In this document: in pieces, positions 1-8,587 of the stretch
Numbering within the stretch: position 1 is the first letter of the stretch
Layout of the letters: each line of letters opens with the position of its first letter
Source of the DNA: a bacterium
GTDB taxonomy: Bacteria; Patescibacteriota; Saccharimonadia; Saccharimonadales; Saccharimonadaceae
DNA: 64,000 bases
Reading direction: 5' to 3'
NCBI GenBank assembly: GCA_021781475.1
Contig: JAJXWT010000002.1
Coordinates: 1-64,000 of the forward strand
Program-made: the position numbers and the translations under genes
Notes under the pieces: model-generated
Told to the model about the DNA's origin: nothing
The model's input: the letters and a program-made list of their open reading frames with translations, nothing else
Databases searched by the model: none

Positions 1-702
1 CAGGTTCTTTACATAGCTGGTAATACCGCCCTCAAAATAGAACGCCTGCCGCTGCTTTGTACGCTCATCATAAGCGGTTACATATACCCCTTTTGTGAGG
101 TACGCCTGGTGGCGTAGATAGTTAATCACCCACTTAAAGTCAAAATCTATGGTCTCTTTAAAAATTGTTGGGTCTGGATAAAAAGTAATCGTTGTTCCGC
201 TCGCGCGATCTGTCTTGCCAATCTTTTTTAGGGGCACCACAGTGCGGCCCTGTTCGAATTCAATATGATACAGCTCGCCATTCTTGACGACTTCGGCAAT
301 CATTTTGGTCGACAGCGCGTTAACAACGCTCGAGCCCACACCGTGTAGACCCGACGATACCTTGTAGCCACCGCCGCCGAACTTACCACCGGCGTGTAGG
401 ATAGTCAAAACTGTTTCAAGGGTGCTTAGCCCCGTCTTCGCGTGCTTATCTACCGGAATACCACGGCCATCATCAACAACCGTTATACCGCCGTCGGCGC
501 GCACGACAATATCAACCCGTGATGCAAAGCCTGCAATCGCTTCGTCGATTGAGTTGTCGGCGATTTCTTTAATTAAATGGTGTATGCCATCGTAGCCGGT
601 GCTCCCAATATACATGCCTGGGCGCTTGCGCACTGGTTCAAGGCCTTCAAGCACCTGAATTTGAGACGCGTCATACGAGCCATTGTCTGTTTGTTTAGCC
701 AT
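1..702 (-). CDS. gyrB: DNA gyrase subunit B, N-terminal part (runs off window)
   Basis: Encodes the ATPase half of DNA gyrase, which together with GyrA introduces negative supercoils. The visible 234 codons are the GHKL ATPase domain. After the start come [10 protein letters not shown], then the ATP-binding [10 protein letters not shown] (the N in ADNS binds magnesium), DDGRGIPVD, and the glycine-rich ATP lid [15 protein letters not shown]. The start at 702 gives [13 protein letters not shown], behind a GAGGGGAA stretch. The C-terminal toprim region lies outside the window. The GyrB name is preferred to ParE because Saccharibacteria usually carry gyrase and the ATPase signature fits both; the split is not proven here. 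Confidence 0.93.
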   Translation of the reverse strand, partial: MAKQTDNGSYDASQIQVLEGLEPVRKRPGMYIGSTGYDGIHHLIKEIADNSIDEAIAGFASRVDIVVRADGGITVVDDGRGIPVDKHAKTGLSTLETVLTILHAGGKFGGGGYKVSSGLHGVGSSVVNALSTKMIAEVVKNGELYHIEFEQGRTVVPLKKIGKTDRASGTTITFYPDPTIFKETIDFDFKWVINYLRHQAYLTKGVYVTAYDERTKQRQAFYFEGGITSYVKNL

Positions 703-748
703 TTCCCCTCACTTTTCTTCGGTCAATTCTGCTATTTACAATAGCACC

Positions 749-754
749 ATTATA
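749..754 (-). promoter_or_regulatory. -10 box of gyrB promoter
   Basis: TATAAT read on the minus strand about 47 bases before the gyrB start, giving a leader of roughly 40 bases. No good -35 hexamer was found at the usual distance. Confidence 0.5.
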
Positions 755-767
755 ACATGGCAATAGT

Positions 768-812
768 TGTTCACGCTAGCTATTGTAGTGAACATATTTC
801 TTATGCTAAAAT
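768..812 (+). promoter_or_regulatory. Divergent control region: inverted repeat plus promoter of the surface-protein gene
   Basis: TGTTCAC at 768-774 and GTGAACA at 788-794 form a perfect 7-base inverted repeat with a 13-base spacer. The right arm overlaps a candidate -35 (TTGTAG, 783-788), followed after 18 bases by an extended -10, TGCTAAAAT (TAAAAT at 807-812), for the gene at 866. The placement between gyrB and the surface-protein gene suits an operator, but the factor is unknown. Confidence 0.4.
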
Positions 813-865
813 AACAACCAGAGGTAAAGCACTCAGTTTCAACATAAAAACCAGGGGAAAGCGTC

Positions 866-2551
866 GTGTTTAAAAAAATTGTATCCAGCCTTCCATTTAG
901 CCCGGCACTTGTCGAGCAACTCAGCTTTTACGCCAAACGGCTTAAGAACGAAGAAGCCACGCGCAAAATGGGGCTCATTTTTACTGCCCTTGCCCTTATT
1001 GTCCAGTCTTTTGCAGTGTTTCAGCCGCCCGAGAATGCCAACGCATCAAGTGCGAACGATTTTATTCGCGGTGGGTTTTCGACTAAAGCAGAGTACATCG
1101 CTGCATATGAGGCGAATACCGGCAATATTAAAGATCTTTTCACCGCTATTGGTATCACTCTTCAAGATTTACAATCAACAAAGGACGGTACCTGGAACTC
1201 GCTCAAAGACGGCGGCTATACCTGGGGCCACCTATCGCGCCTAAGCTATGCGCAAGGTGAACGATCCTACACGGTGCCGACGTCATCAGGTGGGTCCACG
1301 ACCTTTTACTATCGACCGCTCCGCCCTTATGACACGCTCGCCTATACCATTAAATACGGCTCAACCTACCCTGTTCTGACCGGTAGAACAGCAAGCGGCA
1401 TGGCATTTGCCCTTATGAAGGCGTGCGGTAACTTACTGCTGAAAGTATCGCCCCCACCAGTTCGTTGTAGTAATGGCATGACCGGCACCTACCCTCATTG
1501 CGTCACTCCTATCAAAATGTGCACAATCGCGGGCAAAACAAACATCGCCGCAACAGATAGCCGGTGCACCGCCAACGTCGTGACACAATGTAGTTCACTG
1601 GCGGTCGACAAAATACTGACAAATTATCAATTTACCACAAACGCCAGCCCCAGCAATAGCAAAGCAATATCTGCCTACAAGTATATAATTAAGCGCGACG
1701 GCAAGGTAATCGAAACAAAAACTATCACATCGACCAACTCAGTGAATCTTTACACTTATACCCAATCCCAGCAGGGCTCTTACACGGTTGAGGCATCCGT
1801 TATCACCCCAAGCGGCGCACAGATATCACCTAACTGCGTGAAAGCCTTTACAATCACCGCCCCGAACGTATGCCCGCAAAACCCAAAACTGCTCCAATCA
1901 AGCCCAGAATGCCAGCCTTGCCCAGGCAACTCAACTATATGGATCAACGATCAGCAATGTAGCGCACAAATTGTTCAAACAAAGACTGCTGCCAACCTAA
2001 CTCAAAATAATGCCGATGCCCAAACAGTTGTTGCACAACCCGATGATAAAATTCTTTACACCCTAACCGCACAAAATAAGGGGCTCGCGCCTACGCCTTT
2101 TACCTTTACTGAACGCATTGACGACGTCGAGGAATACGCGAACGTACTTGATGCTGGCGGCGGCACCCAAGGTATTGACCCTCAAACAAAAACTGCCGTG
2201 ATTACCTGGCCACAAGTCACAATTCAACCAGGGCAAAAAGTAACCCGTATGTTTACCGTACAAGTAATGAGCACCATACCGGCGCTTGCCACCGGCGCAA
2301 GCAACCCAAGCTCATACGACTGCCGTATGTCAAATACATTCGGCAATAACGTCACAATCGCCGTTGCCTGTCCTGTGCAAAAACAAGTTGTCGAAACGGT
2401 CGCAACCGAGCTCCCCCACACCGGGCCAACCGATAATATACTGATATCTGGGATTGCACTCGCCATCGTTGTATTTTTATACGCACGCACCCGGCAGCTC
2501 AAGACAGAAGTCCGCTTAATCCGTCGCGATTTCAATACAGGCACAATATAA
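866..2551 (+). CDS. Secreted surface protein with DUF11-like repeat and LPxTG-like anchor
   Basis: A predicted cell-surface protein of 561 residues. The start is GTG at 866, behind AGGGGAAAGC. A hydrophobic segment at about residues 35-53 ends in ENANA, a plausible signal-peptidase site after an unusually long charged N-region. The middle holds cysteine-rich stretches, probably disulfide-bonded, followed by a DUF11-like beta-sandwich domain at about 375-500. LPHTG at about 516-520 is followed by a membrane helix and a basic tail, the layout of a sortase substrate. No sortase gene is in the window. Its ligand is unknown; contact with a host cell is a guess based on the epibiotic lifestyle of the group. 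It is transcribed divergently from gyrB. Confidence 0.75.
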   Translation: MFKKIVSSLPFSPALVEQLSFYAKRLKNEEATRKMGLIFTALALIVQSFAVFQPPENANASSANDFIRGGFSTKAEYIAAYEANTGNIKDLFTAIGITLQDLQSTKDGTWNSLKDGGYTWGHLSRLSYAQGERSYTVPTSSGGSTTFYYRPLRPYDTLAYTIKYGSTYPVLTGRTASGMAFALMKACGNLLLKVSPPPVRCSNGMTGTYPHCVTPIKMCTIAGKTNIAATDSRCTANVVTQCSSLAVDKILTNYQFTTNASPSNSKAISAYKYIIKRDGKVIETKTITSTNSVNLYTYTQSQQGSYTVEASVITPSGAQISPNCVKAFTITAPNVCPQNPKLLQSSPECQPCPGNSTIWINDQQCSAQIVQTKTAANLTQNNADAQTVVAQPDDKILYTLTAQNKGLAPTPFTFTERIDDVEEYANVLDAGGGTQGIDPQTKTAVITWPQVTIQPGQKVTRMFTVQVMSTIPALATGASNPSSYDCRMSNTFGNNVTIAVACPVQKQVVETVATELPHTGPTDNILISGIALAIVVFLYARTRQLKTEVRLIRRDFNTGTI

Positions 2552-2573
2552 CAACCATAAGGAGTTATCACAC

Positions 2574-3140
2574 ATGGCACACCCCGAAATATCCCCCTCT
2601 GAGGCCAAGGCCAGCCCCGAGCGTGACCCTAGGCCTACGCAAGTCGAGCACTCGCCCGAGTTGACCCAAGAGCGCACCATGGAAACCGAGCAATCGCGCA
2701 ATCCCGAACGCGTCATCAACGACGCGCGCCACGAAATCGAGCGCATCCACGCAGAACGTGATCCACAAAAGACAGAGCGCCCCGCCGCCAACAAGCCTGA
2801 AAAAAAGCTCGACAGTAAACACGCAAGGGACCAAGCGTACGCAGCCATAATGCAACAAGCCCAGGCCGAAATGTCGGCCCCGGCGCGCGTATTTAGCAAG
2901 ATTATTCACGCTCCTGTGATAGATGCGCTCAGCACCGCCACCGCAAAAACTATAGCACGGCCAAACGCAATCTTGGCCGGTTCAGCGTTCGCCTTCTTTT
3001 TAACTCTCGCAATATATGTCACCGCAAAAATAAATGGATATTCATTAAGCGGTACAGAAACAATCGCCGCTTTTATTATTGGCTGGCTACTAGGCAACCT
3101 ATTTGATTTCTTTCGAACCGCGCTTCGTGGCAGTAAATAA
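2574..3140 (+). CDS. Small membrane protein with charged N-terminal half
   Basis: Function not recognised. The first ~100 of 188 residues are highly charged and probably disordered or coiled (rich in E, R, P, K). Two hydrophobic helices follow at about 126-150 and 158-178, ending in a short basic tail. AAGGAG lies 9 bases before the ATG, and the gene starts 22 bases after the surface-protein gene, so the two probably share a transcript. A role in the same envelope process is inferred from position only. Confidence 0.65.
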   Translation: MAHPEISPSEAKASPERDPRPTQVEHSPELTQERTMETEQSRNPERVINDARHEIERIHAERDPQKTERPAANKPEKKLDSKHARDQAYAAIMQQAQAEMSAPARVFSKIIHAPVIDALSTATAKTIARPNAILAGSAFAFFLTLAIYVTAKINGYSLSGTETIAAFIIGWLLGNLFDFFRTALRGSK

Positions 3141-3168
3141 GTAGCGCATGCCTACACTGCGCTGTAGG

Positions 3169-5988
3169 CTAGCGTAGGCTAACCGATACCTCGCTCGCAT
3201 CACTATCGGTAGCCCCAGCGTCGCGGAGCCGGAGGTGCGAAGCATCTGTAGCGCCCGGCGCGGCGGCACTCACCGAGGCCGGCTCTTCGGTAACAGTAGG
3301 GCTATCACCTTTTAGCTGAGGCTCGGTAGCAGCTTGTAGCTCGGTTTGCGGCTGGACTTGTTCGTTTGGCTTACCAGGCGATGTCAGCATAGGCCCCGCG
3401 GGCGTTATGGCTGTTGCTGCCGGAGCTGCCGGCGTAAGCTGCTTCCGTTTCGCAAGCCACTCATCAAGGAACGATGACCCCGAGCGTGGCGCGCCACTGC
3501 TGGCGGTATTTATACTACCTGGTATCGCTCCATTGACTTGTGGTGGTTGTGGTGGACGCAAACGCTGCATAATCTCGCGCTCAATCGTGGCGCGTGGATG
3601 GCCATATTTTGCCGCCGATAGCCGCTTAAGCGCATTGTTCAGCTGTGGGTTCGCGTGGCCCATTGGTGGCACCCAACTCATGCTAAATGGCGCCGAGGGC
3701 ACGCCCTGGATCTGTGCGACACACACCGATTCATGGTTAGGGAGCTTCGTCAGATCTTCTGCATCAAATACGGGCGCGTACCGCTTCACCATAATTTCAG
3801 CATCTGTAATACCAATACGCCCTGTAATTGTAGTGCCTACGTTCCCAATTATCGCCTCACGTAGATCTTCCTTTAGCTGTGTCATAAACTGATTGCCGAG
3901 CACGAGGCTCAACCGATACTTGCGAGCCTCGCTTAAAATAGTCTCAAAACTGTCAGTCGCAAAGTTCTGGAACTCATCAACATACAATGTAAAATCTTTT
4001 CGGTCTTCTTCGGCCATGCTCGCGCGCGCCATTGCTGCCGCTTGAAACTTCATGACAAATATAATACCCAGCAACTTTGAGTTCAAATCTCCCATTTTTC
4101 CCTTTGAAAGGTTGACGAGCAGGATTTTTTTATTGTTCATAATATCCGCAAAGTTAAACCCGCTCTTGGTCTGGCCAATAATATTGCGCATTGCGTCGTT
4201 GCTAATAAACGGCCCGAACTTAGACACAACCCAGCTGATCACCTCGCCAGCTTCGTTCGAGCGCTGGCTAGCCGGGAACTCTTTTGTCCAAAAATCGAGC
4301 ACGTTTTGGTCAGTTACGTACTTTAGCTTACTCTTCATAAATTGCTCATCAATTAGGACCTTTGGGATATCAATAAACGTACCGCCAGCCGGGTCACTCA
4401 TTAATAGCAGCGCGCAGTTACGGAAAATATGCTCAAGCCGAGGCCCAACAATCCCAGTGTGCCCCGGGTCGTAAAGACCATACAACATGCTAATCGCCTC
4501 TTGCACTAAAAAGTCCTTTTGGTCAGGGTGCTCAAATTCAAACATATTCAGCCCGATTGGGTTGTCCATATCGCTCGGGTTAAAGTAGACTACGTCTTCA
4601 ACTCGCTCTTTAGGCACCTTGGATAATATCGCCTCTACTGAGTCGCCGTGCGGATCAACGAATGCGAACCCCCTCCCGTCCATCATGTCTTGGAACGCCA
4701 GATTCTCCAGTAGCACCGACTTACCTACGCCCGTCTGTCCAATAATATGGATATGTCGGCGACGGTCTTGGTCACTGAGGCGAATTGGCTTTTTTACACC
4801 ACGGAACTCGTTATATCCAAGCAATAACCCATGGTCCATTACCTGGGTTGGCCCATCAACCTGCTTGCTCATTTGGCGCTGCACCTGTGACGTCGGAATA
4901 CTACTTTGGTCTGGCAAATGAAACAATGTCGCAAGTTCAACGGTATTCAAAATATTGCGCGATACTTCGGGGGGAAAGAACCGAAAAATAAATGCCGTCA
5001 CTAGTTCCTCGATATTTTTCGACACCGTGAACTTAAAGCCGTTAAAGCTCGGCGAATCAAACAAAGCAAAGGCGCCCACGATGTTTTGCAAAAGCGCCTG
5101 TGCGCGCGCCGATGTATTGGACGAAACAACAACCCGAACCAAAACTTCAAAGCCAGGGTAGCGAGTTTTTTCTTGAATTGCCTCTATTGTTGCCTGCTCA
5201 ACTGCATTAAGCTGCTTGTCTTCGGGCTTAACGTCTTTTTGTTCAGGCGGTTTCCATAGCGCCTCCATAATCTCTTTTGGCGCAAAGATTGACCGAGCCC
5301 CTCCCTTTTGGCCTTTTTCCTTTGCAATCTGGTCGGCCTTAAACATCGACGACTTAGCCCAGCCCTCCCGGGCGGGGCGCATTAATATCTGAATACCAAT
5401 GCCATCTTCGCGCGTTGCGGCCGATATAGCGTTTAGTAGCGCACGTGAAGCATCGCGCTTTGACTCGACATACGTCGCAATAGGATACACGTATTCTTTC
5501 CGAAGGGTGAACTCGCCGCCAATCGTCCCACTCATCTGGCCAACTTGACTAAATACGTTGTGTTCCTCAACCTCCTGAAGCCGCGCAGATGGGTAGGCGG
5601 CGGCGACAGCCTGCGTCACAATATCTGTAAGCACCGTAGGGACAATGGCGTAGTAGTACACCAAGCCCTCATGAGCAACGATTTCGAACGAGATATGGCG
5701 CTGACCATAAACACGGCTCTTAAAGCCCTTGGTTGCCGTACTCGCAATGATGTTATACATAACCTGCGCCTGGCTTAACACCTCCTCGGTTAGGTCGCGC
5801 TTATCCCTGCCGTTGCCATCAATGTCATCACTGGCGGGCGGTAAATGAATTAGGAGCGGCACCATCTTGAGCCCGCGTTCGTAATTCTTCGCCTCGCGCA
5901 ACGTCGCACGGTAGGTATAAAAGCCAAACACGCCAAAGAGTATTGCAAGAGAAACAACAATAAATATTGTGATAAACACTCCTGTCAT
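3169..5988 (-). CDS. Membrane-anchored VirD4/TraG-type ATPase
   Basis: A 939-residue P-loop ATPase of the type IV secretion/conjugation coupling-protein class. One membrane helix at residues 2-24 anchors it. A ~380-residue domain of unknown fold precedes Walker A (GQTGVGKS, near residue 415). Walker B (LYVDEFQNF) lies near residue 666 and is followed by the arginine/glutamine-bearing region typical of TraM-recognition/TraG domains. The last ~130 residues are proline- and alanine-rich and probably disordered. The gene upstream (stop at 5992) abuts it. No relaxase or mating-pair genes are nearby, so protein or DNA export across the envelope is more plausible than a mobile element. The substrate is unknown. 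Confidence 0.8.
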   Translation of the reverse strand: MTGVFITIFIVVSLAILFGVFGFYTYRATLREAKNYERGLKMVPLLIHLPPASDDIDGNGRDKRDLTEEVLSQAQVMYNIIASTATKGFKSRVYGQRHISFEIVAHEGLVYYYAIVPTVLTDIVTQAVAAAYPSARLQEVEEHNVFSQVGQMSGTIGGEFTLRKEYVYPIATYVESKRDASRALLNAISAATREDGIGIQILMRPAREGWAKSSMFKADQIAKEKGQKGGARSIFAPKEIMEALWKPPEQKDVKPEDKQLNAVEQATIEAIQEKTRYPGFEVLVRVVVSSNTSARAQALLQNIVGAFALFDSPSFNGFKFTVSKNIEELVTAFIFRFFPPEVSRNILNTVELATLFHLPDQSSIPTSQVQRQMSKQVDGPTQVMDHGLLLGYNEFRGVKKPIRLSDQDRRRHIHIIGQTGVGKSVLLENLAFQDMMDGRGFAFVDPHGDSVEAILSKVPKERVEDVVYFNPSDMDNPIGLNMFEFEHPDQKDFLVQEAISMLYGLYDPGHTGIVGPRLEHIFRNCALLLMSDPAGGTFIDIPKVLIDEQFMKSKLKYVTDQNVLDFWTKEFPASQRSNEAGEVISWVVSKFGPFISNDAMRNIIGQTKSGFNFADIMNNKKILLVNLSKGKMGDLNSKLLGIIFVMKFQAAAMARASMAEEDRKDFTLYVDEFQNFATDSFETILSEARKYRLSLVLGNQFMTQLKEDLREAIIGNVGTTITGRIGITDAEIMVKRYAPVFDAEDLTKLPNHESVCVAQIQGVPSAPFSMSWVPPMGHANPQLNNALKRLSAAKYGHPRATIEREIMQRLRPPQPPQVNGAIPGSINTASSGAPRSGSSFLDEWLAKRKQLTPAAPAATAITPAGPMLTSPGKPNEQVQPQTELQAATEPQLKGDSPTVTEEPASVSAAAPGATDASHLRLRDAGATDSDASEVSVSLR

Positions 5989-5991
5989 AGC

Positions 5992-6429
5992 CTACCCATT
6001 GGTTTCCGACGCATCATCCAATGCCCCTATCACACGACCATATCGCTTACGTATATAGTCACGTTGCAGCTTACCAATTTCAAGTTCACGCCTATACGGG
6101 TTCTCTTTGGTCGATTCAATAACCTTTTTAATTTTATCAATCCACTCCTTTTCGATCAGGTCGTCATCGCCAGCCACAGAAGGATTTGAATTTGTCGCAT
6201 CATCACCCTGCTGCGCTGCCGCTGTAGGCTGAATTGGCAAAATTGGAGCAGGCGCTTGGACTACCGGCGGTAGGGCCTCGATTTCTCGCCGCTCAGGAAT
6301 CGCCTGTACCAGCTCAGGAGCGACCTCGGGATTGCTCCCAAGCGTCTCGCCACCAAAGGGACGCGCACCACTCTGCTCTAGCGGTCTGCTTCCATGTGGC
6401 ATCTCCGGCGCGCTCTGTCTTGGTTCCAT
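5992..6429 (-). CDS. Hypothetical acidic/proline-rich protein beside the ATPase
   Basis: Function not recognised. The start was placed at the ATG at 6429 (MEPRQSAPEM), 145 residues, because a TATAAT box at 6439-6444 leaves only nine bases before it, so a longer reading would begin inside the promoter. The N-terminal ~90 residues are low-complexity and rich in P, A, E and Q. The C-terminal ~50 (KEWIDKIKKVIESTKENPYRRE) are helical and charged, as in a small binding domain. It ends 3 bases before the ATPase start, which suggests an accessory or substrate-recruiting partner. Confidence 0.65.
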   Translation of the reverse strand: MEPRQSAPEMPHGSRPLEQSGARPFGGETLGSNPEVAPELVQAIPERREIEALPPVVQAPAPILPIQPTAAAQQGDDATNSNPSVAGDDDLIEKEWIDKIKKVIESTKENPYRRELEIGKLQRDYIRKRYGRVIGALDDASETNG

Positions 6430-6438
6430 ATCTGTTAA

Positions 6439-6444
6439 ATTATA
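6439..6444 (-). promoter_or_regulatory. -10 box predicting a leaderless transcript for the ATPase operon
   Basis: TATAAT on the minus strand ends 9 bases before the ATG at 6429. Transcription would begin within about 3 bases of that codon. Confidence 0.55.
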
Positions 6445-6471
6445 CCATAACCGCAAATAAAAATAACTACC

Positions 6472-6849
6472 CTACCGGCGTTTCGCGACATATAAACATG
6501 CAAAAAGCTCAAATGCCACCACGAGTATAAAATCGCCAAAGCCACCCCTGCCAATTGAACGCATTGCAATCAAAAGTACTGGGGCGAGTGCGACGACAGA
6601 CGCGAAATAGTACGAATCCCGCAAGCTCATTGGGTTGCTGTTCGCGGCAGGGCGCCTCCTCAGCATAATGAGCAGCCTACTAAACCAATACATAAAAAAA
6701 GTTAGCACGCCAAGTGCTATAACGTAGAACAAAACAAATACAAAAAGTATACCGATTGGTGGAATTGAAGAAGGCGACGTCACTTGCAAAATAATAGATA
6801 GAAGCACAAATGCCACTAGTGTGACGGCTGCAAGTATTCGTGAAAGCAT
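6472..6849 (-). CDS. Small four-helix membrane protein
   Basis: Function not recognised. 125 residues with four hydrophobic segments (about 5-25, 32-60, 78-96, 103-120) and basic loops (LRRRPA), like the small polytopic proteins seen next to CPR secretion ATPases. The ATG at 6849 is preceded by TACAAT at 6856-6861 with a 6-base gap and no Shine-Dalgarno sequence, so the message is predicted to be leaderless. It is upstream of, and codirectional with, the ATPase genes, though the next gene has its own promoter. Confidence 0.6.
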   Translation of the reverse strand: MLSRILAAVTLVAFVLLSIILQVTSPSSIPPIGILFVFVLFYVIALGVLTFFMYWFSRLLIMLRRRPAANSNPMSLRDSYYFASVVALAPVLLIAMRSIGRGGFGDFILVVAFELFACLYVAKRR

Positions 6850-6974
6850 AAGGCTATTGTACCATCAAGAGGATGGTTCGTGGAGCCCTAGAGCGGCAGC
6901 GAATTTATAATTTGGCGAGTCCTATTGGTATATAACTATTTTGGATCGCCCGCTTATTCCGCTCTGGTGGGCCT

Positions 6975-7022
6975 CTGACCGCTCCGCAGATGCGGGGCAT
7001 AGGTCATTTTTGTTTGTTTTTT
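6975..7022 (+). terminator. Intrinsic terminator
   Basis: TGACC..GGTCA encloses GCTCCGC..GCGGGGC and is followed by ATTTTTGTTTG and more T. A TATAAT at 6906-6911 could be the -10 box of a short plus-strand RNA of about 100 bases ending here. Confidence 0.5.
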
Positions 7023-7032
7023 AAGTTTTCCG

Positions 7033-7160
7033 CTTCGTGGCTGGATGGGCTACTGGCATAGTTTGGACAAATGCTAGGAGTATTCCAGCCACGAGGTACT
7101 AACTCGTGCAGCTACCAACACCGAGGCAAGAGCCTCAAGGCGGAGCTGAGGTAGCACCAT
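7033..7160. ncRNA. Candidate structured RNA element (strand undecided)
   Basis: Several nested perfect helices: CGTGGCTGG (7036-7044) with CCAGCCACG (7085-7093), CGAG/CTCG (7092-7106), GCTACC (7111-7116) with GGTAGC (7150-7155), and GAGGC/GCCTC inside the last. The compact multi-helix layout exceeds what random sequence usually gives. Neither strand has a convincing promoter and terminator pair, and no known family was recognised. Confidence 0.35.
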
Positions 7161-7429
7161 ATGTTCGTGTAAAAGAGCGATACACTTGTTTCTTAAAAAA
7201 GAACCACATTGTGCATTATTGTCACGATCTCATGTTGCTACCTTATTTCCGTCCGTGTGGGCCGGCGTAGGCTGCTGAAACAAATTGTAAAGGTAATTTT
7301 ATTGGCGCTTTTTTGTTTTTGTAAAAGCTTATTTATACACTAGCACGATTACCTAAAACATGCAATAGATACAGATGGTAATACGTTGTAATTATTTAAT
7401 TTACGAACCACAACAACAATCTCCCATCT

Positions 7430-7735
7430 TTAAATTACGTTTGTTGTAATATTAACGTCGTTGTTTAATATACTATTTTCGTATGCCGTATCCTCCCGTC
7501 TATGCCCTCGGGCGCTCATGTTTCGTAGGTGCAGAAAGCCATGTGTTATGCGCCTGGTACAAGTACTGCGCGGCATGTGGCATGCGTAGTACAGGCGTTC
7601 CACTCTAGGCACTGCGCGCCACCCACACAACCAAACGTCATACTCCAGGCCGCTACATGCGCTCAGTATTGCGTCTATTTGATTGCCGCGTAGCAGCTCA
7701 GCGTCAAGCTGCGCAAATAATCGCAATCGCTCCAT
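7430..7735 (-). CDS. Doubtful small hypothetical protein
   Basis: A 101-codon reading frame starting MERLRLFAQLD. The only positive sign is GGAGG 8 bases before the ATG. The protein is rich in R, C, W and H and ends in an AT-driven N/I/T tail, which looks more like chance than a folded protein. Kept because nothing else explains this interval. Confidence 0.2.
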   Translation of the reverse strand: MERLRLFAQLDAELLRGNQIDAILSACSGLEYDVWLCGWRAVPRVERLYYACHMPRSTCTRRITHGFLHLRNMSARGHRREDTAYENSILNNDVNITTNVI

Positions 7736-7985
7736 AGCTAAAGCCTCCGCCGCCTATGCCGTTTTGGCGCGGCTAAACAACCTGCGCGGGCCGAGGGGGC
7801 CCCATGCCATAATACCCGCCGTGCACACACATGCATTTACATGTGCGTACGCGGGTAGAGTATGCGCCCGAACACAACCGCCAGGTGTGGTGTCGTCCCT
7901 CATTTTCCACGCCCACCGCACAATCGTTCAAAAAAACAAGGTAAATTTTGTAGTAATTTTTACGTAAAGATTCTAACAAATATTG

Positions 7986-8014
7986 TTGACATAAGCTCTT
8001 TCGCGTCCTATTAT
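7986..8014 (+). promoter_or_regulatory. Consensus promoter of a candidate small RNA
   Basis: TTGACA (7986-7991), a 17-base spacer and TATTAT (8009-8014). This is one of the best sigma-70-type matches in the window and no protein gene follows it. Confidence 0.7.
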
Positions 8015-8020
8015 AGGGGT

Positions 8021-8116
8021 AGCTTCTGAATAAATAAATTGTGCAGGGGCCAAAAATAAACAAAATTGCAAAAACTCCACATAAAACAACCGCTACTCGC
8101 AGGCGGTTGTTTTTTA
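8021..8116 (+). ncRNA. Candidate free-standing small RNA, ~96 nt
   Basis: Bounded by the consensus promoter ending at 8014 and a strong intrinsic terminator (AACAACCGC 8085-8093 pairing with GCGGTTGTT 8103-8111, then T-run). The body is A-rich and weakly structured (AATAAATAAATTG, CAAAAATAAAC), which suits a base-pairing regulator or a short leader. No ORF with a ribosome-binding site fits inside. The start is estimated from the -10 box. Confidence 0.55.
8085..8116 (+). terminator. Terminator of the candidate small RNA
   Basis: A 9-base-pair perfect stem with loop TACTCGCAG, followed by six T. Confidence 0.75.
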
Positions 8117-8140
8117 TATCGCGTAAAATTGCGTTTGGCA

Positions 8141-8168
8141 CTAAAAATAGGCCTAGTAAGGCCTATTG
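8141..8168 (-). terminator. Terminator of ssrA
   Basis: On the minus strand AATAGGCC TTACTA GGCCTATT is followed by TTTTAG, about 20 bases after the tmRNA 3' end. Confidence 0.7.
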
Positions 8169-8186
8169 ATACACAGTGAATTGTAT

Positions 8187-8572
8187 TGGTGGAGCTGCCG
8201 GGTACTGCCCCCGGGTCCGTCAGGTAACCTATCGTCCGTCTACAAGTATAGTCTTACTCGAGCGTTTAACCACAAAATAGAATTAGAGTAAGACAAAGAG
8301 GCCTATCTCGTGGATTTCGGTAAGAGTTAAGCGCGCATGGTCGAAATAGCCATAGGTGCCGAGCCTGCTATATATAACACACTAGCCCATAGCGGGCGTC
8401 CGGTCTAGTGCGATGCTGCATAAATTAAGCAGCAACAGCCTGGAATTGGCGTCCGAAGACGGTATTCCAAGCCTGAGCAACACGATTTGTTGCAATTATT
8501 ATCTGATTACGTCAGAAGTCGGCTTGCAGAACGATCTGTTAAAGTCCCGGCGTCGAAAGCTATATCAGCCCC
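8187..8572 (-). ncRNA. ssrA: tmRNA (transfer-messenger RNA)
   Basis: Rescues stalled ribosomes by acting first as alanyl-tRNA and then as a short message. The 5' end reads GGGGCTGATATAGCTTTCGA and the 3' end carries a T-arm (GACCCGGGGGCAGTACCCGG, roughly) and GCAGCTCCACCA, the conserved tRNA-like ends. The likely tag frame resumes at a GCA codon near 8488 and runs to a TAA near 8428, giving about 22 residues ending GRQFQAVAA; the final VAA resembles other proteolysis tags. The length, ~386 nt, is typical. The 5' end is given by the conserved GGGG and the 3' end by an encoded CCA. Confidence 0.9.
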
Positions 8573-8587
8573 GTTCACCCACCTGCT

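Larger units (their letters stand above)
6850..8143. other. 1.3-kb gene-poor region
   Basis: No confident protein gene. It holds a plus-strand terminator (6975-7022), a segment able to fold into several long helices (7033-7160), an AT-rich stretch (7310-7470), one doubtful small ORF (7430-7735) and a complete small transcription unit (7986-8116). Local composition swings from AT-rich to very GC-rich (7480-7900), which is unusual for this window. Confidence 0.6.

Noticed and set aside
3169-5988. Conjugative element
   Set aside because: The TraG-like ATPase has no relaxase, oriT or mating genes around it in this window.
7033-7160. SRP (4.5S) RNA
   Set aside because: The conserved GGAAGGAAGCAGC-type loop was looked for and not seen on either strand.
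7773-8141. 122-codon minus-strand frame across the candidate small RNA
   Set aside because: It runs through the sRNA promoter and terminator, has odd Cys/Arg/Tyr content, and no ribosome-binding site.
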